From Ectocarpus siliculosus (Eukaryota > Sar > Phaeophyceae > Ectocarpales > Ectocarpaceae): DNA of 64,000 bases. The stretch is taken from contig FN648038.1 in assembly GCA_000310025.1 (NCBI GenBank), positions 95,126-159,125 of the forward strand. The letters run 5' to 3'. Positions 49,401 through 62,500 of the stretch are shown here, one piece after another (position 1 is the first letter of the stretch; the number at the start of each line of letters is the position of its first letter). Made by a program: the position numbers and the translations under genes. Under the pieces are notes generated by a model that saw nothing but the letters and a program-made list of their open reading frames with translations, had not been told where the DNA came from and searched no databases.

Positions 49401-49768
49401 GGTCGCCGTCGTCAGATGATATTTCACTCTGGCCTCCTCCATGGCCTTGTTGCGTGAGATTGAGATTGACTCCACTCATCGAGCAATATATGAATCACCG
49501 CCTGTACACGTCGCGGGTTGGACCTTCCTTGGCGTCAGAGCCGGCGCAGCTAAAGAATGCGAACTCCTGTTCAGGCGGTATCTTGGCTCTGTGCAAGGGG
49601 CTTTCTTTGCCTTCATCGTCGGCACTCGAGCCCCAAGCAGCCTATCCTTTGTCAACACCCTTGTCTCCATATTCTCAGTCTCGCCGGAGAGGGAGCCGAC
49701 GGCGAGATGAGTACTCATGTAGGTTGCCTAGGAGCTATTGCGAAACACGGGATTGTACGGTCCTCTGA
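40498..49768 (+). CDS. CCDC81-like protein with two HU-like domains and coiled coils
   Basis: Phase-consistent exons: 40498-40746, 42146-42340, 42708-42913, 43413-about 43770, 44496-44616, an uncertain exon near 46636-46841, 47511-47606, 47847-47999, 48360-48601 and about 49462-49768. Exon 1 (AWDILNKWAMEILVDRG, VDVPNFMRVGWQRF) and exons 2-3 (RPVFILNEGFCRAHDLP, then SVVFSFGTLEVKERKFQF) match the tandem HU-like fold of eukaryotic CCDC81. Later exons are charged coiled coil (QIREREEERVRGNRRRLV; KEARKKAEREVAQMELKR), and the last begins LTPLIEQYMNHRLY. In animals CCDC81 is associated with centrosomes and cilia; a flagellar or centriolar role here is inferred. Start chosen: CCCATGG at 40498. Weak points are the donor at 43770 and the 46.6 kb exon, where the frame changes. 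Confidence 0.68.
45440..45522 (-). ncRNA. tRNA-like sequence, pseudogene or SINE head
   Basis: On the minus strand TGGTTCATAGG (near 45513) fits the pol III A box and GGTTCGAATCT (near 45469) fits the B box, with tRNA-like spacing. The anticodon stem is partly paired, but the T stem and acceptor stem do not close, so a working tRNA is unlikely. It lies in an intron of the CCDC81-like gene on the opposite strand. Confidence 0.4.
45787..46475 (+). mobile_element. Dispersed repeat, copy A
   Basis: It starts at CATGACTTTCTGAAATGAAT and ends near CAAATCGGACGAGTTGGTG. Intermediate landmarks are GAGGTCTCTGGGCAG, CAACTCGGAAAGGCAGAG, GATCTCTCACACGAAATG and GGCAATATCCCC. The same landmarks occur in reverse order on the other strand at 63725-63085. 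No coding frame is conserved between the copies. It is in an intron of the CCDC81-like gene. Confidence 0.7.
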
Positions 49769-50261
49769 GCGCACTTCCCCTTTCGGATTTGAGTATGGCT
49801 AAAAACAGAGGTTGGCGCCGAGGCGGACAAGAGCATAGCGTGGTGGCCCGCTAAATAGAACGATTCTGAAAAGCTTGGGGGACGAGAAGGGACGACACAA
49901 TACGCCGTATCGCGACGGGGGACCTGAGCATATGGCATCTGAGGGGTGATAGATTCGCGGGATACAACCGAGCCTTTCCTATCCACCGACTAGTGTTTCG
50001 CGTGAGCGTTCATGTCTTCATTACTTTATTCTGTGGTGCGGCAGCACTGAATGTGATCAACACCCCCTCTTAAATCTGTGGTGCAAGCAAGATTCCTATG
50101 AAGCAGGCCCTGAAACAATCTCGCGGGTCATACACAAACTTAACATAGCAGCAGGCAATGTCCAGCTCTAGGTCACGCAAAGGGACAGCCGTGAACTCGT
50201 GCGCATAGCTTTCGTGAGCTTTAGAAGCCGGAATCAAACCTTTAGACCATTCAGCGCTGAC

Positions 50262-50483
50262 TACCGGATACGACACAAGATAACACCCCCCCCTGAACCG
50301 ATGCTCAAAGCTCGATTACTCCATGACGAAGGGGATGCATAAACGAAACGATACGTTTTCGGAGAGCTCTCGACGAGACGGCTTCAACACCGCCGTTTTC
50401 GGCGCTGCGACTGTTTCTGCTTTTGACAAATAGATCTTTCAATATCGGTCCAGGGTGTGCGTTATCTTGTGTGGTTTATACGC
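50262..50483. mobile_element. MITE copy 5
   Basis: The left end GATACGACACAAGATAACAC with CCTGAACCGATGCTCAAAGC is inverted relative to the right end TATCGGTCCAGGGTGTGCG with TTATCTTGTGTGG. The interior GATTACTCCATGACGAAG and TTTTCGGAGAGCTCTCGACG matches copies 2 and 4. Confidence 0.7.
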
Positions 50484-50587
50484 TTGTCTAGTGGTTCGAT
50501 TCCGGCTTCTACAGTCCGCGTCAGTTGGACCAGTACGGACATTAGAAGGTACAGAGCAGAGACCGGAACGGTTTTTTAAATGTGGCG

Positions 50588-50650
50588 ACAACAACAACAA
50601 CAATAATAACAACAACAACAATAACAACAACGACAGCAACAACAACAACT
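50588..50650. repeat. AAC/AAT trinucleotide microsatellite
   Basis: About 20 AAC units with some AAT and GAC interruptions, in intergenic DNA. Confidence 0.95.
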
Positions 50651-51305
50651 GCGAGAAACCGCTACCGGCCTGAACAGAAACAGATTCAAAATACCTTGTA
50701 GGAATTCTATAATCGGGAACATCAATACATCACCAAACAAAAGGATCAGGGATCTCTATATCGCGGTACCGGTAAATGCCGGTCCCAGGGTTGCCGGGAA
50801 CCATCGACGTTTGGGGTCATTCATCTTCACCCCGCCTCCGCCCTAGTCGCGCCCCACCCCATTGCCCCCCCTTTCACTACACGCAACAATAACACACACA
50901 AGTCGGACCACCACGGCGATGCACAGACACACAGATCACCACAGCGGCAGAGCGGCAGGCCATGGCTTCTGCGTCATGGGGGTCGTTTTCGAGCCCCATC
51001 AATCACTCTTCAGCCTATTCCGGACGGCCGCGAAGCGCTCCACATTGCAGCATACCGCTATCATAACAACTGTAAGAAGCCCATTTTGCAGAAAGCTGCA
51101 CCCACACCTCTCTAGAGCAGCCGAGCCACAACGAACGAATGTCGGAAGCCCCCGGGATGGGCGGTTCATCCCTGGCTATTGGGGTTGCGGTAGATACCGG
51201 GGTCGGCACCGGGTTACTCCTGTAGCAGGAAAAAAATTGCGCCGTGGAAGCCGCCAAGCTAGTTTGCATACGCCACCTAATCGATACTTACGGTACTATT
51301 GTAAA

Positions 51306-53506
51306 TCAGATAATTTTGCCCCACTCCTTTGACGTCATGTCGATTCGTGTCCGTGTGTCTGGCGTGCGCATATGTGGTCTTCCCCAGTGGGCAATGACGA
51401 TTCTGCACTGGCTGATGGTCCTGACCATTCTGTAGTCTGCGATGTACTGCTCCAGGCCGTCCTGATCTTGCGGAGCATGGAGCTCACTCGTAGGGCAGAC
51501 CCACGAATATTTCCTGAGATCTGGGCGCCAATCATCTGGCTGCGTGTCGTGAGGATCCACAGCTAGCCATTGGACGGCGTCGCGCATGTGATACCTGAAA
51601 GAAACCATTCATTTCGCCCATGTTATGCATTGTGGTGCCACCAATCGTACGGGGGTACGTACGCGTTTTCCAGTTATCGTCGATTTCAGGCAGGACAGGA
51701 CGGCGTCCTTCAACTACCCGTGTCATGCTGGGAAGGCACAAAACCACGGTTGCAGAACGTGTGGGAACAGTAAGCATGGCATTCTGAGTGATTTCTGTTC
51801 GAACATGTTTATTTGCTAGGTCAAACAAAGGCGTGGATGCGGAGACCGATTGCGATGCAGACCTAGACAAGAGCGCAACATAGTTGATGGTTCACCAATG
51901 TCAGGGAAAACCCTGCTTTCTCAATACCAAGCCGTTGCAGCGTTCCTCCGCCCCCTTCTCTCTCTTTTTCTTTTTTCCAACGTTCGCCTGACGGGTGCGT
52001 ATTTTGTCATTAGCTGGTTGGGCGTTGGATACGCCGCTCTGCGGGGCGTGAAAGGCGACCGAGCTTACAGTACTGCTGCGGCCGACCCCACCGCCCGGAT
52101 CTCTTCTTTGCCTTAGTGGTATCAATTACTAATTCCGTAAATCATCGGCTGTCGGGGTGTGTCTCTCCTCTTCCCGGTTGTGCCGCGCACCCGCCCCGGT
52201 CATTCTTTGGACACGAGGCCTGTGCGCGTTCAGTCCGTAGGGGACGTGCTTTGCCCTGAACGTTCTACAATAATACATGTACAAGTTTACTTCGCGAAAG
52301 CTTTCCCCGCACCCCGATAAGGTCAGGGAAGTATGATGTAACACCGAGGTTGTGTTGGAAATTGGAAATTCTGTGGCCAGCCGCCCGAAATTCCACATCA
52401 GACGCGTATGGAAGTTTAAGTTTCGCACAGTAGTATCACTTGCACGACGGCGTGACTCACCACAGATACGCTCCGACGAAGTTGAAGAAAGAAAACATGA
52501 GAATTCTCTCGTCTGCGGTCAACCTGGCCGTTTCGTCAGGGTACGCGCAAGATGCGCGTCGCGTACGCATGAACTCGACGAACGACAGTCCGTGGTGCTC
52601 CTCGATGAACCGTCGAGCAGCTGGGTACCTGAGGGCCATGGGTTACAAGCCGCGCGTGGTTCGTCTAGTCGTGTGCGTACAATCGAACAGATTACACTGA
52701 GCCTGCGTCGGAGCTCCTCAGAAGCACAGTTTCTATCCCAACCAGTTGCTGGTTCGCTCACCTTCAGAGCATCAAAGCGAATGTGCAGCTCGTGCATGAA
52801 GTATATGACTTGCGACACGTCCCTCTGTTACGGTGACAAGCAGCTTTTCGGCAAGGGGATTCCCAATAGGATACCCGAGGATGGACATGCGAGGGTGCCT
52901 AGGTTGGTTTCGTTTTTTTGGAGAGACCAACACGTGTATCTGCGTCAAAAGCCATGGGCGGTTGATGGCTTGGAAAAATGTTCACTTGGCAGATCCGCAT
53001 CACCATCGCCCATTGCATGGTGGACTCCAGCAGAATTGATGCCGCCTCACATGTGTCGCGGGTAGACGTTGGTGTTGAAGATGCTGAACTCGTGGATGAC
53101 GTCTTCCCCAATCGAAACCGATGTCCCTCTCTGCCAGCATATTGTGCTCATCATTCCTGCTCGAATCCAGGCAAACACGCGCCAACCGTTAGAAATTCTA
53201 TGCATGCCCTACGGACGCGTGGCGCAATGCACTTGTCTGGCAACGGCCCCATGGGAATTGAGTCCGAAGAACAGCACTTCGAGGCTTTGCGCAAAGATTT
53301 CTGAACAACATGCACCCCAGAATTCCCCGAAGGGCGATTGCCAGGACAGTATGTCGGCGGTACGCTTTCCCTCGGTTGTCGGGTCGATCATCAAGGCAGC
53401 AGAGAGTTAGCACAGAAGCAGCGAATCTAAGTTCCGAGGAATCCCTCTTGGATTCCGAGGTCGAAAGGTAGCGACTTACATACGTTCCTCATTGTTCCAT
53501 TGACGA

Positions 53507-53539
<33 letters not shown>

Positions 53540-56500
53540 TTCTAAGTATTTTGGCGGCAGTCCCCCCATTTTTCGTGGTGGGACGTGGTACACGTGCTTT
53601 AGTGTATGCAGAGTACTATACTTTAGAATCTACTTTTTCGTACAACTACAACCATCCAGGGTCACACAGGAGGGGGTAATCACCGGCGCTTTTTTGTGCG
53701 ACAAATAGTGAAAAAATATATCTGTAAAACTGCATATAGCGTCGACCCTCCTCCAAGGGCGGGAAAACAATAGTATCTCGAAATTGGTCGTTGCTTCGGA
53801 AATGACCGATGTTCATGAACACACATGTCGTCTAATGCCACGCCGCGAAGGCCAGATTGTGACCATGCATCTCGTGCACTTTACCTTCTCCTCCTCCGTT
53901 TTTCCCGTACCGACGGAATGGTAGCACCGGCTTGCCGAGATGAAACATGTGCGCGTACGTTACATCCTCGAAGACGACCGCATCCGAATCCAGGTGTAAA
54001 ACGTATTCCCCATTCGCGTACAAGTCAGCCCTCAACTGGGTTCGGTCAGAGGATGCGGTTGGCGAAACAGGGGCAAGTGTAAGTCCGGTGTTGAGCGCTT
54101 GTAGTAATTTCAACTTCGATCTGCTATACGCCATGCCCCACGCGCTCTGATATAAGTTGCATTAGAGAGCACTCGGAGTCCCTTTGAACACAACCCGACT
54201 AGTGGAGCACAACCCGACTAGTGGACACACTGAAACACAACCGCGCGAATGCGTTCTGTTGCTTTATTTACTGCCCCCGGTTTTCAGGATTGTCCTCGTT
54301 GACCTCTTGCGAGGACTGCTGAAATGTGTTTTATCGACCTTCAAAGGCTGGGAACGGAAACTGCAGGAAGGGTCACGGGCAACCGAACTTGGTGTTTTCA
54401 TACCATAACAGTTGATCAGTAATAACTACGCACCCACAAATTGTTGTTCGGTACGGAGTCAAGGGAAACTTCGCGCTGTGAAAAGGGAACACGTTTTGTA
54501 CAAGTCGTCCGAGACACGATTCCCCCGACCCTGGGCACGGTCATAACCTCAACATCGTGCGGCCAGAATTCAAGCACATCAACAGTCCGGCACTACATGT
54601 AGCTCACGCTCTGCGGCCGCGCCCAAATATGGACTTCAATCTTCGTTTTCATGCTAACATGTCATTTGATAAGTGGTGATGACAAAACAAAAATTGCTTA
54701 CCTTTGAGTACGTTTGCTGAACCGTGCCGTCCATCAGCTCTGGCTCTCCGACGACACGAATTGGAAATGGTGCCGTGGCCCGAAATGGGTTGACGATGCC
54801 CTCGAAAAGGGCTACATCGGCGTCCGCGACAACGACAACCACTTCAAATGCACTCGGAAAATGCTCTATTACCGTGGCGATCGATATCTTAAAGAGGTCT
54901 TCATGTGCCGCTACCGCCTGATACAGTACCGATACGTTGTAGTCGTGCAAGCTTGGCATGCTCTGGTTTGTTCCTTTGGCGCCAAACTCCCAGTCAGCTT
55001 TGACGCCAAGTTCGGAGATCTCAACTGACTCAAAGCCGAGCTCGCACGTTGCTCCGAACTTGAAAGCTTCGAGCTCTTTGGCTATTACGGATGCCATGTC
55101 GTACCCTTTCAAACTCAGAGACGTATCAAAGGCACAGCCGAAACGAGGCTTTACCAGTGGGATGTCCCAAATTGACGCTTCCGAAAAGAGGTTTTTCCTA
55201 CTCCAGTGGTGCATGTCAAGGAACGTCACACCACTAGCGCGGCGGGAATGAGCCAAGGCAGCCAGCACCTGGCAGGAATTCGTGACGGCGACAGTAGTTG
55301 ACTAGTCTGAGATAATAATTCGGATGCACAGTCGACGTAGGCGTGAGGTGCAAAGGGGGACTGCCACATAAACGATATCGAGTTTTTCGGGTCTGACGCC
55401 CGCGCTGAGAAACGTCGTGGCCACAACTCTGGCACTTCTACGCAGTCTACGCTTGCTTGTGTTCGCGTCGCCCTCTTCTCTCATTCGGCTTTTTAAGCAA
55501 TATGGACCAGAATGCTCTGCAGGGACTAAGGACGAGAACATCCCTGACGTTCGAGTGTGAGAAGGGGTATCGGGGGGCATATCAACTGATGCCCATGAGA
55601 TCCACATCAACGGCGAACGCTGGGCACCTCTCCTACCTCCGGAATGTAGATTGTGGCGGAGTCCCTGTGGGAGTGAGCCACCGAAGCCAAGTACTCAAAC
55701 ATGAATCCTAGCTTTCTCCTGGATCGCCGGTGCTTGCCTTGCGCTTGCACCACAACCAACTCGTTCAGTTTTTCCTTCGTGTGCAACACAGCTCGGAGCT
55801 GTTCGTTCGTTTCCGCCGGCAGGACGAGATCAGTCCCATACGTAAATGAAGGCGTGGTGAAACCCAGAAGAACGGCGCTGCCTGCTGCACGGCGTGCGTG
55901 CTCCAAGGGGACTTGTGCGCTGTCGGTAGCCGACACAATTAGATCCCCCAGCATCCCGTGCGTGTCTTTCCTTGTAAACGTGCGACTGAGCACCTCGCCG
56001 ACATTCATATAGTAGATCAGGCGTGTTCCGTTGCCGCAAATTTGGTCCGCGATCAGCGCACCGTGCTCGACGCTGGATGCATTTCCGATTGTAACGTCTG
56101 GCAGATATCCAAGTGTCCTGTGTCGCACAGCAGCACGACAACACACGTGTGCGCAATCAAGGCGTGATAGATGCAGCGGGGGCATGGGTATCAGCCAATG
56201 AGATTAGGAGTATAGGCCCTCGAAAGAATGTGGATGACATGCAATATCAAGTCAACCCTCGAAGAAGCGTCATTTCAACGTCGCAGACGCATGCCTGTAC
56301 CATGGTAAGGAACATTTTGCGATATTTTGCGCCCGTTCTTCCATGTGTTGGCCGAAAAAACGTTGCACGGTTTGAAACTCCTGAGAACGTTTTTGGGTGC
56401 GCCTTCCCTTGTCAATATCGCTCTTTGCCTCGGGTGCGTCATCAACGTACTTCTACCATCGAAAATAGAAACCGCGCAGGATGAAGACCTGAATCGCGGT

Positions 56501-59500
56501 GGAGGTGTGCTCTATCGTCAAGGAGCTTCGGACAGCATGATACATCCTTCACCGCCATTTATTTCGTTATTGGACTGGTGAGTTTTCAGGCCGTTGCAGA
56601 ATCGCGAGGCACCGACTAACGCCTTGGTATCCAACACGTCCTTGTACCACCCCATACCCTAAAAAATCGCTCCAATTCGATATGTCTATTGAACACGGAG
56701 CAGCAACACTCCACCTCAACCTTATTCTACCTCTTCGTCTCCTTATCGTCACATTCTGTCCGCTCGCCCTACTGGGGTGCAATATTTGCCCCAGCATAGT
56801 AGCCATGCACAGAAACAACGCCACACGATTCCTTCTGCGCCGTCGTTGGTCCATGCAAACAGCACCAAATATCCGACTACACGAAGCATTTCGCTCTGAG
56901 CCATGAAGACTTGTGTGTTGGGGGGGAGGGTCTTTCTTCGTGTTGGCGATGTGATGGTTGACAAGCCTAAGACAACCGTGTTGGGCGTGATTCACTGCCA
57001 CAGTGACCTATTCTCAGTTCAGCTTTTGGCCACGGCTTTGAACGTCATATTGGGTGGAATGCGCGTCGAGGGAGGATAGTGCCGGACTGAACCACGGGGG
57101 TATAATTGTTCTATACCCCGTGAAGGCCGATGGTTGACCGAGATACACACATCGCCACCGAAACAGCGTTGAACGAAATTCCACCTAAAGGGTTAGAGCT
57201 TGCTGCGTGGTAGAAGAAGGTGTAGACAGAATATTCGTTGTTGCGAACGCGCGTGCTTACTTCCTCCTCATAAATCGGAAGGATGCTTGCGAGAGTGTTC
57301 GCACCTGTTGAATACTTGGAAATCCCTCGGATGTGTGGCTACAGCCACGCGCATTCCCGGCATGAACTCCAGAACGCTCGAAACCGACAATCTCGCCTCT
57401 GCCAGGAGATCAAAATATCCGCGCAAGAACACGCACATCTGGTTGGTCGTCGTAGAGCCCACGTATACCGCTGTTGAGTGATCACTTCTGTCTGACTCTT
57501 GGGGAAAAGTTGTTGAAGCATTCGCGTCACCACCACCACCGCCGCCATGCCCCAGCGTCGCTTCGATGTGGTTCTTGAGGGATACGGCCGATAACGGGGG
57601 CTCGTGCGTTGCGCACAGTATCACTCTTTGGCCGCGAGTCTTGGCAATGCTGTCCGCAAATTGGGCCACCGACGTTTCTTCAAAACACCGACGACAAGTC
57701 AAGCCAAGACCCAGCCAGTCGCAGTTGAAGTCCCCGTACAACCCGGTTCCACAACGAGAGTCGCACACCTGCGTAGGGACACGGAGATCGAGAATAACGC
57801 TCGAATATTGGTCGCGGTACGGAAACGAGTGTTGCAAGGGACGCGGCCGATGATAAACAAACGTGGGCCTCTTCAGCTTCATGTATTCACTCGTTTCACA
57901 TTGCCATGGTGACATTGCAACCCCTGTACAGACGCTTTGTGAGGAGGCAACTGTGGCTCCTTGTGGATGCCAGGAGGCTTGTATCAGCAGCGTTTTGAGC
58001 CGAAATCAATATATATTGCAAAGCACCTGCGTAAAACAAGAGCCGCTGTCGCCAGCGCCACGAGACGATACTTTCGCATCGTTCCTCATGTGTCGGGCTG
58101 CAGACAGAGACATGCGCAATAATGGACGCACGTGGTGATATTCTTCGCCCGTGGCGACGCCATGTCACACTTGCTCTCGCATAACTCACCATGTTTAGGC
58201 GGACCGCTACAATGCTTGCTGGCAGCCTTTACGGCAGGACGTCAGAATGGCGGGCCCGAATTCATTCTACTGTTGTACAACCGTTGTTCGACGATGAATG
58301 AGAACATGGAGGCATAACGGACACGTATCTTGGTGAGAGAGAAAGGCCTTCTTGCCGGTACTACCCGCCCTACGCCAATTTGCCCAGAATATCGAGATCC
58401 ACCCAGAATTGGCGAGAGGTGAACCCTTGGGAGGTCTTCATTATTCTCCGAAGTGCCTCTTGATTCCCAGACACATCACTCGTAGAAACCAAACTTGTGA
58501 CATTTTGTTTTGTTTCATGCCGGTAGCCTGAATCAACTTACCGTGTCAGCCATACTCCGGCATGCAGGAGAGCAGCTCGAAGCCTGGGGTGGCTCCCCGG
58601 TGTCACACATGATGACGTGAGCGCCTGCCACGAAGGGATCCGACGACGCGTTCCCAAGAGAACGATCTGCAGCCAAGGCTTCCTCCTCGTCCGTATAGCA
58701 CGATCTGCAGGTACTCCCGTACAGCGATGGGTTCCCCGCGCCGCAGTTGTGACCCCGGAAGCGGGGTCCAGCAGGTGACCAACCAGAAAAACAGCTTTCA
58801 TCACAGACGATAGACATGCCCGCTGGAAGCCCTGGTGAGTGCACGGAGCTACAAGCATCCGTGCAGGTGCTGCTAAAACGCGCAGGTGCTGCCTTGGGGG
58901 TGGGTTTCGCGACATTCCCACCACTGGCCGTACTGCCGTGAATAAATAGCGTCTCCTGCAAAATGGCGTCTGCCACGTGTGTGTCGTTGACGTCGAAGAA
59001 CCCAACGTTGGCAATCTGTGGTGATGAGCACAAGGTCAGCGGAACCCGGGGTGTCAGCAACGGTTACAACAGGCTGCAAGAGTCATACTTTCCCAGACGA
59101 GCGTTGCACAATGTCTTTTTGGCCTCACAAGGCACTCATAGTATTCGGTCAAAGGTTTCCATCTCCAGAGCATGTAGATGAGGCAGATACGTTGTAACTG
59201 CTTGCGGGGTCTGCCTTGACATTTATTGGGTTTCGATCATGACTCAGGCATTACTCCATCGTGGATCATGACTGGGTTATAACCCGATCATGCCGTCATG
59301 ACCCGGTCATGACCGACCGAGTCATGACCGAATCATGAAAGGGTCGTGACCCAGTCATCGAGATGGAGTCATGACCTCGATCATGGCCGAAGTCATGCCG
59401 AGGTCATTCTTGGTTCATGGCATGGTCACTAATGCAGTGCTGGTGCTCCTAAACAAAACACTATCTGATTTGGCAGGAGCATGAAACCTTCCAAAAACCT

Positions 59501-62500
59501 TATCGTTAACCCTCACCCGAACCTCAAACCTTGCTAGGTTGGTGCGGGATGGATACGTCCTATGTAGGTCAGTGTGCCAACATCAGCGCTAGGTTGGTGT
59601 TGATGGGATAGGGACATATTCTGGGCGGATGTGACGGCATAGGTGCTAGGTTGGTGTTGATGAAAAACGTCCAGGCTCACCATCGGGTGGTGGTTCGGCC
59701 ACGATGGCGTGACGACATGACCATGTCTCGGTAATGGTGCACTCATCGTGACGCGGTCATTACACGATCACGACTTCGGTATTGGTGCAACCAGGCTAGA
59801 TTATCACCAGGTCATTATCCAGTAGTCTGGCCGAACTTCATGCGAAATAAGAACCGACAAACCAAGCCATGACCAGGTCATGACTCGGTCATGACCCGAT
59901 CATGATCGGGTCACGGAACCGGCTCATGACGGAGTCAGACCCGATCATGGCCATCGTTGGATCATGACCGGGTCACGGCTGAGTCGTGACCCCATCACTG
60001 GGTCATGATCCGGTCTTGATTCAGTCATGACCCGATCATGATCACGATCACGAGCTAACCCAATATTGATACTCATTGAGTCCCTCCTTAATAGCATCGT
60101 GAAATATGAAATTGGAGACGTACTATTTGGTGCTGGAGCCCCCGCAATGATCTCTGGAAGTACGATGTGGTCGATAGAATAATGCACAATCAAAGCGCAA
60201 GAAAAACTGCCAAGAACGGTGATATCGTACCAGTTTTGTTGCGATGAAGCGTGTCGAATATCGCTGCCAAAGCAACCAGCTGTAGGGGAAATCCGATATC
60301 GTAGCCCAAAGCGCAACGTCGTACCTGCGAAATGGTGTACAGCGCAGTAATAGCAGTCACAATGAGAATATTGATCGTGTGGGGCGGGAGGAAGGCTTTT
60401 ACGAAGAGCACCCGCGTCAAACTTTCAGCATCGGCTTTGACCGTCAAGAGCCGGGTGCCAGCGCGCGCCCGCTCGCTCTCTCTGTCTGTCTGTCTGTCTG
60501 TCTCTCCCATTCCAACGGGGGCACTTACGAGTAGGAATATCCCCAACGCGTGAGGGTGTAGTTTACGAACTGGGTGAAAGCCGGGTCCGTATTGTTGTCT
60601 GGAAACGCACATTGAGGGGCGCGGGCGGGAGAACGTGAGTGGGTACATCGGCAGGAAAAGGCACGTCGGATCTTATAGGTTGGGGCGAGGAAATGGACGC
60701 CGAATGATTGGTTGGACTTTGCGACGACTCGGTTTGTACACGTCCAACTTATGCATACACTGGACAACGTTTGACCCCTACCCGCGAGCGTCTGACGAAT
60801 GAAAAATGACAGAAAATATCTACTACTCGAAGATGTGAAACGACGTACACCCTGAAGTCACGTCAAATCAAGCGACCAAGATTCGCATAGAGGAGGAGTT
60901 TACTCCGCCCGCCAACCAAGAGTCTTGCAACGAAAACGGACCACTGTGACCAAAGTCCTTCGCTTTAATGAACCTTCGTTCCAAGGGAGAGACAAAAAAA
61001 AAACGCACCACGAAACTAAAACTAGCACGTTGCGGCCACGTGACGACTTCTCCAACATACTACTTGCATACACTTCAATGTGCCATTCGTGCAGCCCTGA
61101 ACTCATCAGCAAGTTTGTCAGGCACGAGCGTTGAACCACGCGACTCTGTCGGCAGCCGTGGATTGTGTGGTACCAGCGTACCAGCCGTTTCACGACGACT
61201 TACATATGGCGTTGCCGTTAAGATGTCCTAAGACATGCCACATATCCCTCACGGTTGCCGTTTGATGAAACTCAGTGCCGGCTAGTGTGCTCCCCTTCAC
61301 CCAGAACGGCTCAGAGCAGAACGCCGTTTCGTACAGTCTTGAAAAGCTCGTGTGATGCGCCACCAAGACATCCCACTCAATGATGGCAAGTGCGTCGTAT
61401 TCGTCGAGTGCACGAGCTACGTCAGGGTCGAGGAACATTTTGTAGAACATTACCGACGCTCCCATTGGGTACACGTTCTCCTGTGGCGATGTATTCGATA
61501 GCAGCAGGCCAGAAAAGAACACCACAGTCGGGTCGGGCGGAAATAATTCTTTACCCATTCGCCTCTTGCGTCGCCTACTACTATGGAAGTACGAGTGGTG
61601 AAGCACAACAGTATAGCGCTCAGAGCGCGAAGTGAAGCGATGATGTCATCCGGTAAAACGAAGCCCTCGTTAAGGGGGGCACGGCTCTCGCGTCGGCGGC
61701 GGTGACGGGGGGGGATTTCGAGTGAGTCATTCAGACGGGTGGGAGTTGGTATTTGAGTGCTTACATGCATATCGCTAGAAAGAAAGTTGTGGACTCGGGC
61801 GGGATAAGTGTCGCCAAACCAAACGAGCGGAAGTACAAGTTAGAAGCGAAGACGATCGGTGTGCGAAACGATATCGGTACCGAAGGGTTGACTGCAAGGA
61901 GGACGTAGTCTGAATCGGTTTAAATGTTGTGGAAGGGTCGATTGCCGTTTGGGGACGTGGTCATGTCAGACCCCTGCGTTCAGTAGCAGTAGTAGGACTT
62001 CCCTGACTGGATTCAGCTGGCTTGTTAGCATAGAAATAGAGAGGGGTGACGAGTTTCAAGGGAATAACTATGCCCGTTAGGTGTCCCGAGAGGGGCTTTC
62101 TCCGTCAGTGTCTCACTCTATCCCTAGTCATCTATTATCAGAAATATTGATGAAGAAATCCGTTACTTGTGATTGGTCACCAGGCAACTGCATCTCCGAT
62201 ATCGTCGGGGCCATCATCGGCATCCCCAAATTGTAGTACAGATTTGCATTCCACCAAACAACGGGATGTAGCGTTGATATCTGCTTGGAATGGGTACGAG
62301 TACCGGTTTCACGTTCGAAGAAACCTCACGTCAACGGTGCTTCGCCATCGAAACCTGGACTCTGTTGTATTGCCACTGTAATACTCCCAGCAGTGAAGAC
62401 GGCAGAGAAGCCACGTGTCATACCTCCGGAAGCAGACCTCCTCCAACAACCTTGGTACGCCGAAAGCACGTTGATGCATGACGTGGTATCCGAGGTAGTG

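Larger units (their letters stand above)
49769..51305. other. Convergent intergenic region with MITE and AAC microsatellite
   Basis: It lies between the 3' ends of the CCDC81-like gene (plus) and the large glycosyltransferase-like gene (minus). It contains MITE copy 5 and an AAC/AAT repeat. No gene is seen. Confidence 0.55.

Noticed and set aside
50462-50505. GGTTCGATTCC, a perfect pol III B box
   Set aside because: The nearest A-box-like sequence is too close for a tRNA, and it adjoins the end of MITE copy 5.
52743-52818. Minus-strand frame with HELHIRFDALK before a GTGAGC-like donor
   Set aside because: Exons 53156-53051 and 52628-52461 join in phase without it, so it is probably intron.
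53198-53413. Overlapping minus-strand frames between exons 9 and 10 of the large gene
   Set aside because: Neither frame joins with correct phase, while 53885 to 53156 joins directly and gives the expected sequence.
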